Shown here: positions 37,087 through 47,869 of the stretch, in pieces
Layout: every line of letters starts with the position of its first letter
Numbering within the stretch: position 1 is the first letter of the stretch
Source of the DNA: Bimuria novae-zelandiae CBS 107.79
Taxonomy: Eukaryota > Ascomycota > Dothideomycetes > Pleosporales > Didymosphaeriaceae
DNA length: 64,000 bases
NCBI GenBank assembly: GCA_010015655.1
Contig: ML976706.1
Coordinates: 454,364 to 518,363, forward strand
Direction of reading: 5' to 3'
Notes under the pieces: model-generated
The model's database searches: none
What the model was told of the DNA's origin: nothing
Seen by the model: the letters and a program-made list of their open reading frames with translations, nothing else
Position numbers and translations under genes: made by a program

Positions 37087-38187
37087 TTACTTGCTGCGCT
37101 TGTAGATCTTCTTCAAGAAGGCCTCAAAGACGTCCTTCTTCAGACCCTCGCTCTCGTCCACCTGCGCGATCTTCGCCTTCAGGTCGGCGACGCGCTCCTC
37201 TTCCCACTGCTGGTAGAATTCGGCCAGCTTCAGCTCCTGGTAAAGTTCCTTTACCTTGGCCTCCTTCTGAGCATCTTTACGGCCGTAGTTCTCTTCAAGC
37301 ACCTTGCGCTGCTCCGGGGTCACCTTCTTCAAAGCTTGGTTGACGACCCACGAGCACTTGTTGTCCTGGATGTCGGTGCCAATCTTTCCGAGAACCTCGG
37401 GGTCGGCGAAGGCATCCAGGTAGTCGTCCTGCGCCTGGAAGTACTCGCCCATAGGTATCAAGATATCCAACGATGTCTGGAGGTTCTTAGGCGTTGCAGC
37501 GCCAATGTAGTACAAGGCAAGAGCAACAGGGAGGTAGAAGGAGTAGTAGGCAGTCTTGAAGATGACAATGAAGGAGAACTTCTCCAGGCTGAAGTTGTCC
37601 AGATCCACGTGGTCTTCGGGCGCAGTCAGCAGATCGCACTGCTGTCCGAGCTCGGTCTGGAAAGTAACTTCATGGAAAAGCTCCATCATGTCGACGTAGC
37701 TCTTGTGCTGGCGGAAGTACTTCCTGAGCAGAAGGTAGATGGCCGACTCAAGCAAGAAGGCGTCGTTGATGGCCACCATGCCGACGCCAGGCTTGAGATA
37801 CCAGCAAGGCTGACCACGGCGGGTCTTTGAAGAGTCCATAATGTCGTCTGAGACTAAGAAGAAGGCCTGGAGAAGTTCAATCATCCATCCTAGAAGGGCG
37901 GCTTGGAAGTAGTCCTCTGATGAAGGGTCGAGCGTCTTGTTCAGTAAGATGGACGATGTGTCCACGACAGACATGCCTCGGTTGCATTTTCCGCCGACGG
38001 TGTTGTAGTTCAGGGACTGCACGCACGTGTAAGCTAGTGGGTCTCGGAGGATCCCTCACCACGACACTCATACCTCAACGAACCAATCAAGGGGCTGTTT
38101 GGGAAGGTTGTAACTTTTGGCGTGACCCTCGAGATCCTTTACAATGCGCGGCCACACGCTCTCGAACTCCTTGAGTGTGGTAGACAT
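37087..38187 (-). CDS. ERG20: Farnesyl diphosphate synthase
   Basis: It condenses dimethylallyl diphosphate with two isopentenyl diphosphates to farnesyl diphosphate, the branch point for sterols, dolichol, haem A and protein prenylation. Two exons: 38187-38074 (38 codons, starting [15 protein letters not shown]) and 38016-37087, joined across a 57-bp intron (GTATGAG..GTGCAG), give 347 aa, the usual length. Both aspartate-rich motifs are intact: [12 protein letters not shown] (first, Mg2+-diphosphate binding) and [14 protein letters not shown] (second). Two aromatic residues (FF) a few positions before the first motif fit the chain-length pocket for a C15 product. The C-terminus ends KKIYKRSK, similar to other fungal enzymes. 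It is divergent from APC8 across 257 bp. Confidence 0.95.
38017..38073 (-). other. Intron of ERG20
   Basis: 57 bp, GTATGAGT donor and GTGCAG acceptor on the minus strand, phase 0. It joins WFVE to [14 protein letters not shown], the position expected in the family. Confidence 0.9.
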
Positions 38188-38444
38188 TTTCGCAAGAATG
38201 TGAATTCACAAGACTCGACGCAGGGTCCAGGGTAATTAAGGCATGTTAATGCGACGGTGAGATACTTTTGGAGGGGCTCGGTGAATGGTTGTTCCGGCCG
38301 ACTTTGTTTTTCGTGCCCCACCTCGACACGCCAAAACAGGAAGAAGCCGAGCATCGCCGCTTCTACACGCGTTGCGCGCCTGGGAGACAAATTCGCGCCG
38401 CGTTACTAAGTGAATAGATGCGATAACCCGTCCGGCCCTCCGAA
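38188..38444. promoter_or_regulatory. Divergent promoter region ERG20/APC8
   Basis: Only 257 bp separate the two start codons. No TATA box is evident. The arrangement implies shared or overlapping promoters; no specific operator could be identified. Confidence 0.5.
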
Positions 38445-40495
38445 ATGGGCTCGCTCTCGCCGGCGCAGATTGCCCAGCTGAAGGCGCAGTTGCAGGATGC
38501 CGTAGTCTGCTGCACCGAACGCGGCCTGTATCAGGCATCCAAGTGGTATGCAGCTGGTCTTGAGGGGTTTTCAATTGCTCGTACTGATGCTTACCAGGGC
38601 TGCAGAGCTTCTCAACTCCTTCCCAGAATCGGACCATGATGATTCGCTCACAGACGTCGACTCGCCCATGTCCGAGGCGCCTCCACACACGCCCAACGCC
38701 GTGCCCAAAGACGCGACTGAGGCCCGGCTAGAAGCTCGCGAGACACACAAATACCTACTTGCGAAGACCTTCTTTGACTGCCGCGAATACGACCGATGCG
38801 CTGCTGTCTTCCTGCCTAACATTGCACCGAAGGGGCCTCTGCAGGGCTCCTCTCCGCCCTCGGCCAAGTCGAAAGGCAAAGGCAAAGGCAAAGCCGCCGA
38901 GGGCACGCCGCTGAAACCGAGCGCTTCTCTTCGCGCAGTGCAAGAGCTGAGTCAGCGGTCGTTGTTTCTTGCCCTGTATGCGAAATATCTCGCTGGTGAG
39001 CGCCGCGTGAACGAGGACAGCGAGCTCCTGCTGGGTCCGAAAGATGGTGGCGTGGTGAACAAGGAATTGCAAGGTATATCGGCCATACTGGAAGAATGGT
39101 TCAGCAGTGTCCCTGAGAGTGGGAGGCAACCGCAGGGCTGGCTCGAGTACCTCTACGGCATCGTGCTGGCGAAGGGCAAGAACGAGAAGCTGGCCCAGGA
39201 CTACTTCATCAGGAGCGTGCACCTCTGCGCCTACAACTGGTCCGCTTGGCAGGAGCTTGGTAGCCTGATCGGGACAGTGGACGAGGTAGGAACTCAGTTT
39301 TAGAGCATCGACCTGGACTAATATGTGCTAGCTTCACGAAATCGCCCCGCGGCTACCACAAAACCTCATGTCGTTCATCTTCAACATCAACGCATCGCAA
39401 GAGCTGTACCACGTCGACGAGCAGGTCGAGGAGAATCTGCTTAGGGCACTCGAGTTATTCCCCAAATCCTCGTTTCTGGCATCCCAGCGAGCGCTACTGT
39501 TGTATCATGCAAAGGACTACGACTCCGCCGAAAAGGTCTTCTCGGACATACTTGTGGCCGACCCTCACCGCTTGGATCACCTTGACAGTTACTCCAACAT
39601 TCTGTATGTCATGGGCGTGGATCACAGTCCAAAGCTGGCTTTTCTGGCCCAGCTTGCGATCAACACGGACAAGTTTCGTCCAGAGACCTGCGTTGTGGTT
39701 GGAAATTACTATTCGATGAAGTCAGAACACGAGAAAGCAGTCATGTATTTCAGGCGTGCTTTGGTCCTTGACAGGAGCTTTCTATCAGCCTGGACGCTGA
39801 TGGGCCACGAATTTGTTGAGATGAAGAACACAAACGCGGCAATCGAATCATACCGGCGGGCGGTAGACGTTAATCGCAAAGACTACCGCGCCTGGTACGG
39901 CCTGGGGATCACATATGAACTGCTGGAGATGCACTCCTACGCGCTGTTTTACCACCAACGCGCCACGGCACTCCGCCCGTTCGACCCAAAAATGTGGATG
40001 GCCGTTGGGCAGTGCTTCTCCAAGGTTGGGAAAATCACAAACAGCATCCGGGCATACAAGCGCGCCTTGCATGCTGGATGTTACTACGACGGAGGTACTG
40101 GCTTGTCCTTTGGCTCCCAAGACATGTCCGCGCTTGGTGGAGGCGTACTCGACCCCGAAGTCCTCTACCAGCTTGCTCTGCTTTACGAACGTCTGCACGA
40201 CCTGCACGAGTGCTCACACTACATGGAGCTTGTCCTTGCGCAAGAAGAAACACCTGAGTACGATGAAGCGGAGCCCGAAGATCGCCGTGGCGGCGTGGGC
40301 GTTACGGCTACGACGACCAAAGCGCGCTTGTGGCTGGCACGGTGGGAGTTCATGCGTGCAAGGTATGAGCGAGCCATGGAGCTTGCAAATGAGCTATGCC
40401 AGGATGGCCAGGAGGTCGAAGACGCGAAGGCGCTCATCAGAGATATAAGAGCGAGGACGGAACGGGGGAAGCACGACGAGATGGAGTCTGAGTAG
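38445..40495 (+). CDS. CDC23: Anaphase-promoting complex subunit 8 (Cdc23)
   Basis: A TPR scaffold subunit of the APC/C ubiquitin ligase, which triggers anaphase and mitotic exit in the nucleus. Three exons: 38445-38545, 38598-39285 and 39332-40495, with introns of 52 and 46 bp (GTATGC..TACCAG, GTAGGA..GCTAG). Splicing gives 650 aa with correct phases and joins KW to AAELLNS and VDE to LHEIAPRL. The N-terminal APC8 domain includes THKYLLAKTFFDCREYDRCA and a Lys/Gly-rich linker (about residues 120-145). The C-terminal half is an array of TPRs, e.g. VVGNYYSMKSEHEKAVMYFR, AWTLMGHEFVEMKNTNAAIE and AWYGLGITYELLEMHSYALF, which are the conserved core. It ends in a charged tail. Single-copy and intact. 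Confidence 0.93.
38546..38597 (+). other. Intron 1 of CDC23
   Basis: 52 bp, GTATGC..TTACCAG, phase 2. It restores the tryptophan codon in KW-AAELLN. Confidence 0.85.
39286..39331 (+). other. Intron 2 of CDC23
   Basis: 46 bp, GTAGGA..GCTAG with a GACTAAT branch-like site, phase 0. An in-frame TAG inside it rules out read-through. Confidence 0.85.
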
Positions 40496-40638
40496 TGTGT
40501 GCAACGCGCTTAGCAGCATCATTGGCGTCTAGGTATGATACCCGATATGTATAATGACATCTAAACTACACTCGGACCAGCATCCTTCATACCGAGGTTA
40601 CACACGATATGAACCCAGAGATAGAACTTATAGTTACG

Positions 40639-40867
40639 AGGAGCTCGTTTTTAGTGAGTCATATGCTAAGGTATCATCGAGGTGACAGTGCTGCACCACA
40701 ACCATAGTCTTTAATAATAATTTATAATAATCTAGGAGGTAAAAGAGATCATTTAAAGCTATTTTCCTATATATTTAATATTTTTTATTATTATTTTAAA
40801 GAGTTGTGGTGTGGTGCTGTTAGATAGAAATACCTTGGCATATGACTCACTAAAAACGAGCTCCTCG
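40639..40867. mobile_element. 229-bp foldback MITE
   Basis: Inverted ends CGAGGAGCTCGTTTTTAGTG continue inward through AGTCATATGCTAAGGTAT. After a short gap the arms continue (ACAGTGCTGCACCACAAC versus its inverse), so each arm is about 100 bp around an AT-rich loop. TA dinucleotides at 40637-40638 and 40868-40869 flank it. There is no coding capacity. Its ends are unlike those of F or P1-P3, so it is a separate family, about 140 bp downstream of CDC23. Confidence 0.85.
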
Positions 40868-40869
40868 TA

Positions 40870-41508
40870 GACCGCATCTTAATAAAGTACCTAGGTAATG
40901 CTATTTTAGTACGAATCCCAGACTAAGATTTAGCTTATAAGCCCAACAAACCCCCAGCGACGCGATCAAACCGCCGCCCACGCCATACGAATAACCCAGT
41001 ACTTGATCCATCACCACGAATGTGATGGAGCTCACGACCTCAAGGTGCTCCCCGTACGCCTCCGTTCAGATCCAGAATCTGCCGTGCGCTCTACCCTCCT
41101 ACTCTCACCCCACACCCCGCTGGCGATCGATGGACGAGCAACGCATAAGCAGAGCCGATTGGCCGCTGCACAACACCACTGTCGCTCCCAACCTCTTCGA
41201 ACCCAGGGAAAATATATATACACAACAAAGAAGCTCCAAACGTTCCCTTTGTGCCGGCTTACCCCACGCCGCGTGGTACTACGTGCGCACCGCATTCCCA
41301 ATGGCTGCGAAGTCCACGCTGCTCGACCCCATACCATCGTGACCGAACCTACAGACAATAAGCATTATTGTAGTTTCACCTCTACGCCTCCTCCGCATGC
41401 GCAACCACCATATAACACGCCTTCCATCCACGCGCAACTCAACCCTTACCTCACGCAAGAGCCTTGTTTTGAAGTTAGTAGCTATTGCAACTACACACGC
41501 ATATAGTC
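40870..41508. other. No recognisable gene
   Basis: Several open frames run through this GC-rich stretch, but none has conserved motifs, and they overlap on both strands. A TATA-like ATATATATACAC lies near 41210. It is probably upstream region or decayed sequence. Confidence 0.4.
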
Positions 41509-41975
41509 ATGTACCTCCTCGCTTCCCTGCTCCCACTCCTCACTCTCCTCCCCCCGACCACCGCGCAAACAAACCAGTGCGGCCCCCCGACCTGGTGTAG
41601 GCTACTGAAAAATCGTCAACGTAGTCGACACCACAAGCACGACCCTCAACCCGCCGACGCTAGCCCAGTGTTTGGACTTCTGCCAGGGCATCTGGACCGA
41701 CGCGGGAGACTGGGTCGTGGACCTGAGAGGAACGAAACCTGGAGCGAAGCATCTGAAGGCACACAGCCCGTGCACGTGGTCGATGGGAATGCTGAGTGGC
41801 ATACCCACTGGCGGCACGGTGGTTGCATGAGGGGCTGAATGGTTCTATATGCATAATCAGGATGTCCTTGATATATGTTTGAGGCGGTGGGGAGGTTTGC
41901 GCCGCAGCATGGTGGGAGGATGGTGGCGAGAGGGACGATTGTTTGTGGGGGGGAAGATGGCGCTGTGGTGGATTG
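41509..41975 (+). pseudogene. Degraded small secreted cysteine-containing protein
   Basis: The ATG at 41509 opens a clear signal peptide (MYLLASLLPLLTLLPPTTAQ) followed by TNQCGPPTW. The frame must then shift by one near 41600 to continue VNVVDTTSTTLNPPTLAQCL and DFCQGIWTDAGDWVVDLRG. A TGA near 41828 interrupts before EWFYMHNQDVLDI, and another shift is needed for FEAVGRFAPQHGGRMVARG, ending at 41975. Each block looks coding and they follow in order. No intron of normal size fits the first shift (only about 30 bp), so point indels and a stop are the simpler reading. The family is not recognised; the secreted product with paired Cys could have been an effector-like or cell-wall protein, which is a guess. 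Confidence 0.4.
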
Positions 41976-43337
41976 ATTAGGGACTACACGGCAGGAGGAT
42001 GGGTGGAGGGCTTGGGCAGTTGGTGGCGGCTTGGGAAGAATTTTGTAGGGTTTGATTTATGTAGAGTTTTAGGGCTTTGTGCGGGTTGAGGGAAGTGTTA
42101 ACGTGCGTAATGCGCCTCGTTTTGATTGCTTTGGATACATGTGATGTGTATTTGAGGGTAGCTTTTGGCTTGTAACTTGGTCCTTTAGTACCGCCGGTGC
42201 TATTCTGACTCTCGCCCGGAGATACCTCAGTTCTGCATAGTGGCTGAAGAGGAAAGGATGGCCGACGAGAAGGCGCTGATTGACGAGGACCTGTATGCCT
42301 AGGTGTGGAAGGATTGACAAAACTATTTGACGGGTGTCTACTGATCCGTACGAATACTAAAAATGGGAAGGCGTAATGCATTATGACCAACTTTGGAGAG
42401 GTGGAGAAGGAAGAGAAGTGGATGACGGCCACCGGGCTGAATGGGCCCGTATCGAAGAGGCGGTCCCGGGGGACATGACCACCATGTTTACCAACAATAA
42501 ACAGACTTGTAAATGATGGTGAGCACAGAGTGGTGTACCGGCATTGTGGTGTGATGGGAATTTGATGGAATGATCGTCAGAGAAAGTGGACCTCGTGAGG
42601 GGCCCGGTCACGTGTGTTTACCCGAAATGGCAATGACGTGCGCCTCCGGTTCACCATCCTCTGTAACGTCTGTTGTCGCATTTCAAAATTTCAGCACCCT
42701 CCCGAACTGTCAGAATCTCGAAAACAGCCTTGAAGGCGCCTCGCCCACGGCATGATGCTACATACACAACCTGTCGAAAACGCGCGCTTTCATGCCGTCA
42801 ACGCGGCACAATTTCCGTCTACTCAGCCACCCTCCTCCATTATCGATAGCATCATGCAGGTATCAGATCGCATCGTCAAACCTCCTGCACGGGTCCGTGA
42901 CATCGATCACCAGCACCAACGTTACAGTATATCGGCTCTACCTGCCTGAAACACCCTGGAGGAGTGAACGCCGCTCTGCTCCGCGCGAACGCCTGACAAC
43001 TATAATCGAATGTCATTACACCCTACCCGTGAGCGTGGAGAAGGAACAGCGCCGTTTACTCCGCTCATGGCCGCAATCTTTTGCAAATCGCCTTGGGGTT
43101 GTTCGTGGCGAGGCATTAACCTGTCGCGTTTCATGACGCTGTACGATGCATACTTCCTCATCATGGCGCCTTTATAACCTGAGGACGCCGCGCTTTGCCC
43201 AGGTTCTCAGATCAACCTGCCTTAGCACTCGCCCAGATCTTGTCCAAGCCCTTGTCCACTGAAGCTTTCTCAACACGAGTCCGGATCTTATCTTAGTTGC
43301 CAACCGCACCTCCAAAATCAACAGACCCGTCGTAACG
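41976..43337. other. Long intergenic stretch, no gene supported
   Basis: Open frames on both strands lack motifs and show Pro/Ser-rich low-complexity translation. The last 200 bp before 43338 are likely the promoter and leader of the YbjQ-family gene. Nothing else could be supported. Confidence 0.4.
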
Positions 43338-43766
43338 ATGTTGACCAACCGCCGCTCTACAATGATGCTTCCGCGTCAGAACACAAACCAGCAAGCTCGT
43401 AGCGAGCCCGCGCAGATGGAAAGCGAACCCCACTGCCGCATTTCCTCCGTGTTGACCGCCACCACGCCATCCCTCCCCGGCTACCGCATTGTCAAAGTTC
43501 TCGGCATGGTCCACGGCCTCACAACAGTTGCGCGCAAAGACACAAAGGCCTTCCTCAAATCCATCGGCAACGGAAGCGAAGCAAGAAGTCTCACGCACAT
43601 GATCTACAATGCGCGCGACCAAGCCAGCGAGCGCATGATCAGAGACTGCATCTCACGTGGCGGTAATGCAGTCGTAGGAATGGGCTTCGGCGAAAGCGAG
43701 GTGTTGGGCTTCGCCCAGATCAGCATATATGGCACCGCCGTGTATATTGAGAAAGAGAAGGCATGA
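43338..43766 (+). CDS. YbjQ/UPF0145 family protein
   Basis: An intronless 142-aa protein. The domain (about residues 35-140) contains LPGYRIVKVLGMVHGLTTVARK, then MIYNARDQASERMIRDCISRGGNAVVGM and the closing YGTAVYIEKE, matching the YbjQ (DUF74, PF01906) family usually described as a putative heavy-metal-binding pentamer. The family is mostly bacterial and patchy in fungi. The normal domain is about 105 aa, so the first 35 Gln/Arg-rich residues are an extension, and a later ATG (43365 or 43368, in MM) is possible. The molecular role of the family is not established. It is followed by a convergent-free intergenic gap. Confidence 0.75.
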   Translation: MLTNRRSTMMLPRQNTNQQARSEPAQMESEPHCRISSVLTATTPSLPGYRIVKVLGMVHGLTTVARKDTKAFLKSIGNGSEARSLTHMIYNARDQASERMIRDCISRGGNAVVGMGFGESEVLGFAQISIYGTAVYIEKEKA

Positions 43767-44437
43767 CTAGATGGACCTCAAGATCCATTTCGCGACTCGG
43801 GGTGTGGCATCAGTCCCAGCGCAGAGTACCAGTGTGCAATTGAAGATGCAGATGAGGACTGAACGGGCTTCCACTTTCCATATGCGACGTCCATCAGGAT
43901 ATGGGCGGAGCTTTACGATGTTACGGTTGGATTGAGGTCAGCGCGAGCAGGACACACTCAGCGACGACGGCGTTTGAAAGGCGTATCGGAGGTTTGGAAG
44001 AATAGCTGAATTTTGCAAAGGAAGAAAATCCTTCAGCCGGTTGCATTCGGGATTTTTCGATACCCGAAGTTTGACTCTTTGCTAGGGCAGCAGTTCGTAA
44101 TGCGCTGAGAAATACAAACACATATACCCGTTCACCAGCTATCTTCGTTTGACATCGGACAGCTGCGGAATGAACGTGGTCGTACGTCATAAGGCTCGGC
44201 CCTGCAACCAGGCAAGTGAGAGCGCGATGAGGGTGGAGGCGGATGTTGGATGGCAGCGAAGGTGGATGATCTCCCAACCACGGCTGGATGGACACTACGC
44301 ACGGCTTAAAACCCCGCTATGACCGTCATCCATTCGGCACCTCATACAACACCTCGACCACTACTCTGCGAAAGCCACAGTCTCCATCCGGTCCACACTG
44401 AAAGATAACTCAACACGCCACAGTCTTGCTTACCAAA
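43767..44437. other. Intergenic with one copy of a diverged duplication
   Basis: No gene is supported. The segment about 43935-44110 resembles 45210-45440 in the same orientation (shared GCGAGCAGG, TTAGCGACG/TCAGCGACG, CGGCGTTTG and GCAGTTCG blocks) and so marks an old local duplication. Confidence 0.45.
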
Positions 44438-44952
44438 ATGACGCATACACTAACCCCAGATGAACGGGAGGAGTTAGAGGCACACCTACTCCTCTTCCCG
44501 TCTACCAAACCTAACATGCGCAAATTTCCACAAGTCTCCTCACTCCGGCGTACAGTTCTGTCTCTGGCAGCAATGCTAGCACGTCTTCCATTCCCGTGGC
44601 TACTATCCCAATTAGGTTGTATACGCGAAACAGCGTCCAAACTCTTGAGATCCCGGATACACCCATTTCGCGAGAAGGCCTGGAACTCAGCGGCTTCACG
44701 GAGGACGCAGCCACCCAAATCTTCTCCTTCTTTGAAAAGGAACAGCATGCTGGCGAAGATGAAGAGGATATCCTCCGCTCGTTCATCGACGGGCATATTG
44801 GTCGTCTCCATCATCCGAGTTTCGCCAATATCGATGCCCGCGAAGCCCTGACACATATAGGTCTCAACGAGAAGACCATCGCAGTACTTCTGGATCCGAA
44901 GTTTAATAGTATATTCATGACGGAGACTCTGCATTATTGGGTATTGGGTTAA
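44438..44952 (+). CDS. Hypothetical 152-aa protein
   Basis: I do not recognise the family. The best model has two exons, 44438-44499 and 44556-44952, with a 56-bp intron (GTCTAC..CCTAAC..TACAG) whose donor is not ideal. It gives MTHTLTPDEREELEAHLLLF-PSVSGSN followed by VATIPIRLYTRNSVQTLEIP, then an acidic helix (FFEKEQHAGEDEEDILRSFI) and a C-terminal HIGLNEKTIAVLLDPKFNSI. Predicted soluble, mildly acidic, no signal peptide. The second exon alone is a clean frame of about 130 codons with typical gene composition; the first exon is less sure. It could be a regulator or orphan gene next to the AT-rich block. Confidence 0.5.
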
Positions 44953-46640
44953 GGATATCGTGCAGGGAAACTTTGGTTCTCTTCTTAGGCTTCATGAGAG
45001 GATTAAGACTATCGCGATGAGATTGGTTGCAGCAAAGAATGTCTAGACAGCTAGGTACAAAGGAGGTGCAGTTGGTTATTGTGTCACTCGTCCAGGGTTA
45101 ACACACAGAACTAAGACACTGCTAAATAGAATTGTTTTACCTGAACTTGTGCCTTTATGACTAGGTGGAAAGGAGGTAGGCTTACCGGTGTGTTTTCCCC
45201 GATGTTGCGAGGGATGGGGTCATTGCGAGCAGGGAATACTTAGCGACGGCGGCGTTTGTGGCGTGATGGGACTTTAGACACAACGCGGGTTCGTTGAAAG
45301 GAATCCAGTGCCTCGGAAGCTTTGAAGTACGGCGCGATTCAGTTTCCAAGGGAAAGATACTCTAGTCGAGTGCAGTCGGGATGGGTTTTGTGATACTGAA
45401 GTTGGGACCATTTTTCAGGCCAACAGTTCGCAATATGATTAAATTCAACCATAACGTGCCTGGCAAGCGAGCCTGCGCAGCCCAAAACTCACCGAAAACA
45501 CGAGATGGTAATAAGCCGACGCACCTAAATATTGATCACCCCTAAATGTTGATCAGCCACACCAAAACGATCACCCCACACAAAAGTCGCGATAATCGAC
45601 CAACGCTATATTATATTTGAAACTGTATACACATATCTGCGAAGCTTAGTGTTGCAGCTGTCCTATTAATAGCTAAGGTAGTATTTAATATAGTTAATCG
45701 TAATACAGGAGCTTTCTAAGTAGTAGCCTAATTAATTATAGTCTTAATAGCTTTAACATTTATAAATTTTAAATTTTAATTAATTTATATGCGCTTTCTC
45801 TTCTATATAGTAGTTAAAATTAGTAGTTAATAATTTAATTATAATATTTCTACATCTTGCGTAGCTATATAAGTATTAGCTATTATAATAGCTTTCCTTG
45901 CTTTTAATAGTAATACGTGGGTAGATTGCGATATGTTTTCTAATTATATTAAGGTTTACTAAGTAATATAAATATCGTAGAGTCTTTATAGCGTGTTATA
46001 TATTAAATCTATTAGATTTGCTAATTAATTAGGCTATTCTAGTGTTACTAGGTAATTAAGCATTTATATCTACTAAATTACCTAATTAGGGTTATACAGT
46101 ATAAGACCTGCTACTTACTATTTTACTTATATTTTTTGATAAGCCTTTCTCTTGTGCTAAGTAATAGTATTTAATAAATTAATTCTTCTTAATTAGTATA
46201 GTGTTATTAAGGCTTAATAGATTACGTATCTATTACTATTACTTTAACTTAATACTAGAGAATTAAGGGAGGTTAAGAGACTATAAGAGGTGTATTAAAT
46301 ATAAAAATAAAAATAAAGACTTTATTCTATTAATCTTGCAAAGCTATATAAATTTAATATTAATATAATTAGTATATTTATTAAGTGTTGGCTTCAAACC
46401 TGCGCAACACTGCTACGGCTTTCACCGCCATGCAGTTTGCCTGCGGTTTGTTGCGCAGTTTGCCTGTGGTTTGTTGCGCTAGTCCTGATTGGGCTAGCAG
46501 GGGACAAACCACGCTCGATAAATACTTCTCACAACAGCCCACCACAATAGATCTGCAATCAAGAATCAAATCAATACCACATCGTTGCAACGAAGTCTTG
46601 ATCCAACAGCCTATTGCCGTATTAACATTAAGTTAAAAAA
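44953..46640. other. Border and AT-rich repeat remnant, no gene
   Basis: Up to about 45480 the sequence is GC-balanced and includes the second copy of the diverged duplication (45210-45440). From about 45610 to 46380 it is AT-rich with dense stops, a RIP-affected repeat I cannot classify. At 46385-46630 lies a GC-richer island with a 23-bp tandem duplication. Confidence 0.5.
46435..46480. repeat. 23-bp tandem duplication
   Basis: CAGTTTGCCTGCGGTTTGTT plus GCG is repeated once with one C/T difference, within a GC-rich island surrounded by AT-rich repeat DNA. A CTAGTCC..GGGCTAG inverted motif follows. Confidence 0.7.
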
Positions 46641-46649
46641 GTTAATATT

Positions 46650-47400
46650 ACTAAGTATTAGACGCTATCTTTAGGATATAAATACGCTATAGCTACTTAG
46701 CACCTATATCTTTTAATATTTATTTATTTATTTTTAGAGGGTATATATAGCTAATTAGGTACTAGTTTTACTAGAAACTATATTATTTATAAGTTTTAAT
46801 CTTTAAAAATAATATCGCAACGTAGTTTCCGCCCTATTATAAAAATATAGTTAATTATTTAAGACCTACTTATAATTTTTTTTTGTAATCTTATATAAGC
46901 CTTCTTCTTCGAGCTTAATGCGAGCACCTTAGAGTTAACATATATACTTAGGGCTATTTTAGCCTTATTTATATTTTGTATATTCCTAACGCGTATATTA
47001 AGACGTATTTAAATAGCTTTAAATAGCTTAAAAAACGCGCGTATTTATTTAAGAGTAGTAGCCTTAGCGTTTAGAGCTTTAAGTATTTTACTAATAATTA
47101 AATTAACGCATAGGTTTTATGTAATAAAACCTTATATCTATTTTGTACTAAAAGGCTAAATACTACTATTAAGGCGTAAAATTTAAATTATTATTTCTTA
47201 AGCGCGCACGTGCGATAGGGGATATCTTTTTATATTTTAATTAATAATTTAGGTAGTAAGAAAATTCTCTTAATCTAGTAATAATTACTATAAATATTAG
47301 TAAGTAGCGTAGTATAGCGCGCATCTATTAACGTGCGTAAATAGCGTAGATTACGCGATATTATAGGCTTGTGTAGCTACGCGCTAACTGGAAAAAATAG
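46650..47400 (-). pseudogene. Heavily RIP-mutated pogo-type transposase remnant (P4)
   Basis: Nucleotide blocks match the P1 transposase in the same orientation and order, e.g. ATGCGAGCACCTTAGAGTTA here against GATGCGAGCACTCTAGTGTT in P1 (1537-1556), then AACGCGCGTATTTAT against AACGCGCGTATCTGT (1653-1667). Almost all differences are C to T or G to A, and stops occur in every frame. The HTH end is near 47400. I found no terminal repeats, so boundaries are approximate. Confidence 0.6.
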
Positions 47401-47867
47401 CTACCCGAAAGGGACTTAACACTAAAAAAGCTTTATAATTATTTTAAAAGGGTAAGAGGAAGGCGTTACAGCTATCTTTATAAAATAAAAAGTATTAGAA
47501 ACGTGTTATTAATACTTAAGATATTAGTAAGGCCTTAGAAGGCGCATTTGTTACCCTAACTAGATTAACACGCTATAGTCGTAATATTAAGCTTCTAAAT
47601 AGATTTAAATAGCGCAAATTAATCGCAGCTATTAACTTACTACTCTACTAGCATATTTCGTAATAGTATTAATCTTGGGTGGCTTTATAGCCTTATTTTT
47701 GCGTGAGCTACTTTTGATGAGGGTGGCGCATCACGCGAACCGGCGCATCACGCACACGGACATGTTACAATATATCTTGGAGCCTGATGAACCACAAATA
47801 GCGAACATTGTGTCGCATAGCGCGGAAACTTCTAACGACGGGACCTCTGATCGGCTCGGGCGGAAAA
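47401..47867. other. Repeat border, no gene supported
   Basis: AT-rich to about 47660, then GC-balanced DNA with one short motif-free open frame, up to the TA target of element P2. Confidence 0.4.
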
Positions 47868-47869
47868 TA

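Noticed and set aside
37033..37830. 265-codon plus-strand frame
   Set aside because: It is antisense to the conserved farnesyl diphosphate synthase exon and has no motif of its own.
39915..40448. 177-codon frame overlapping CDC23
   Set aside because: It lies out of phase within the TPR-coding exon, and the composition reflects third-position GC of the real gene.
41977..42432. 151-codon minus-strand frame
   Set aside because: The translation is Pro/Ser/His-rich without pattern, no plausible start context or partner exon, and no conserved motif.
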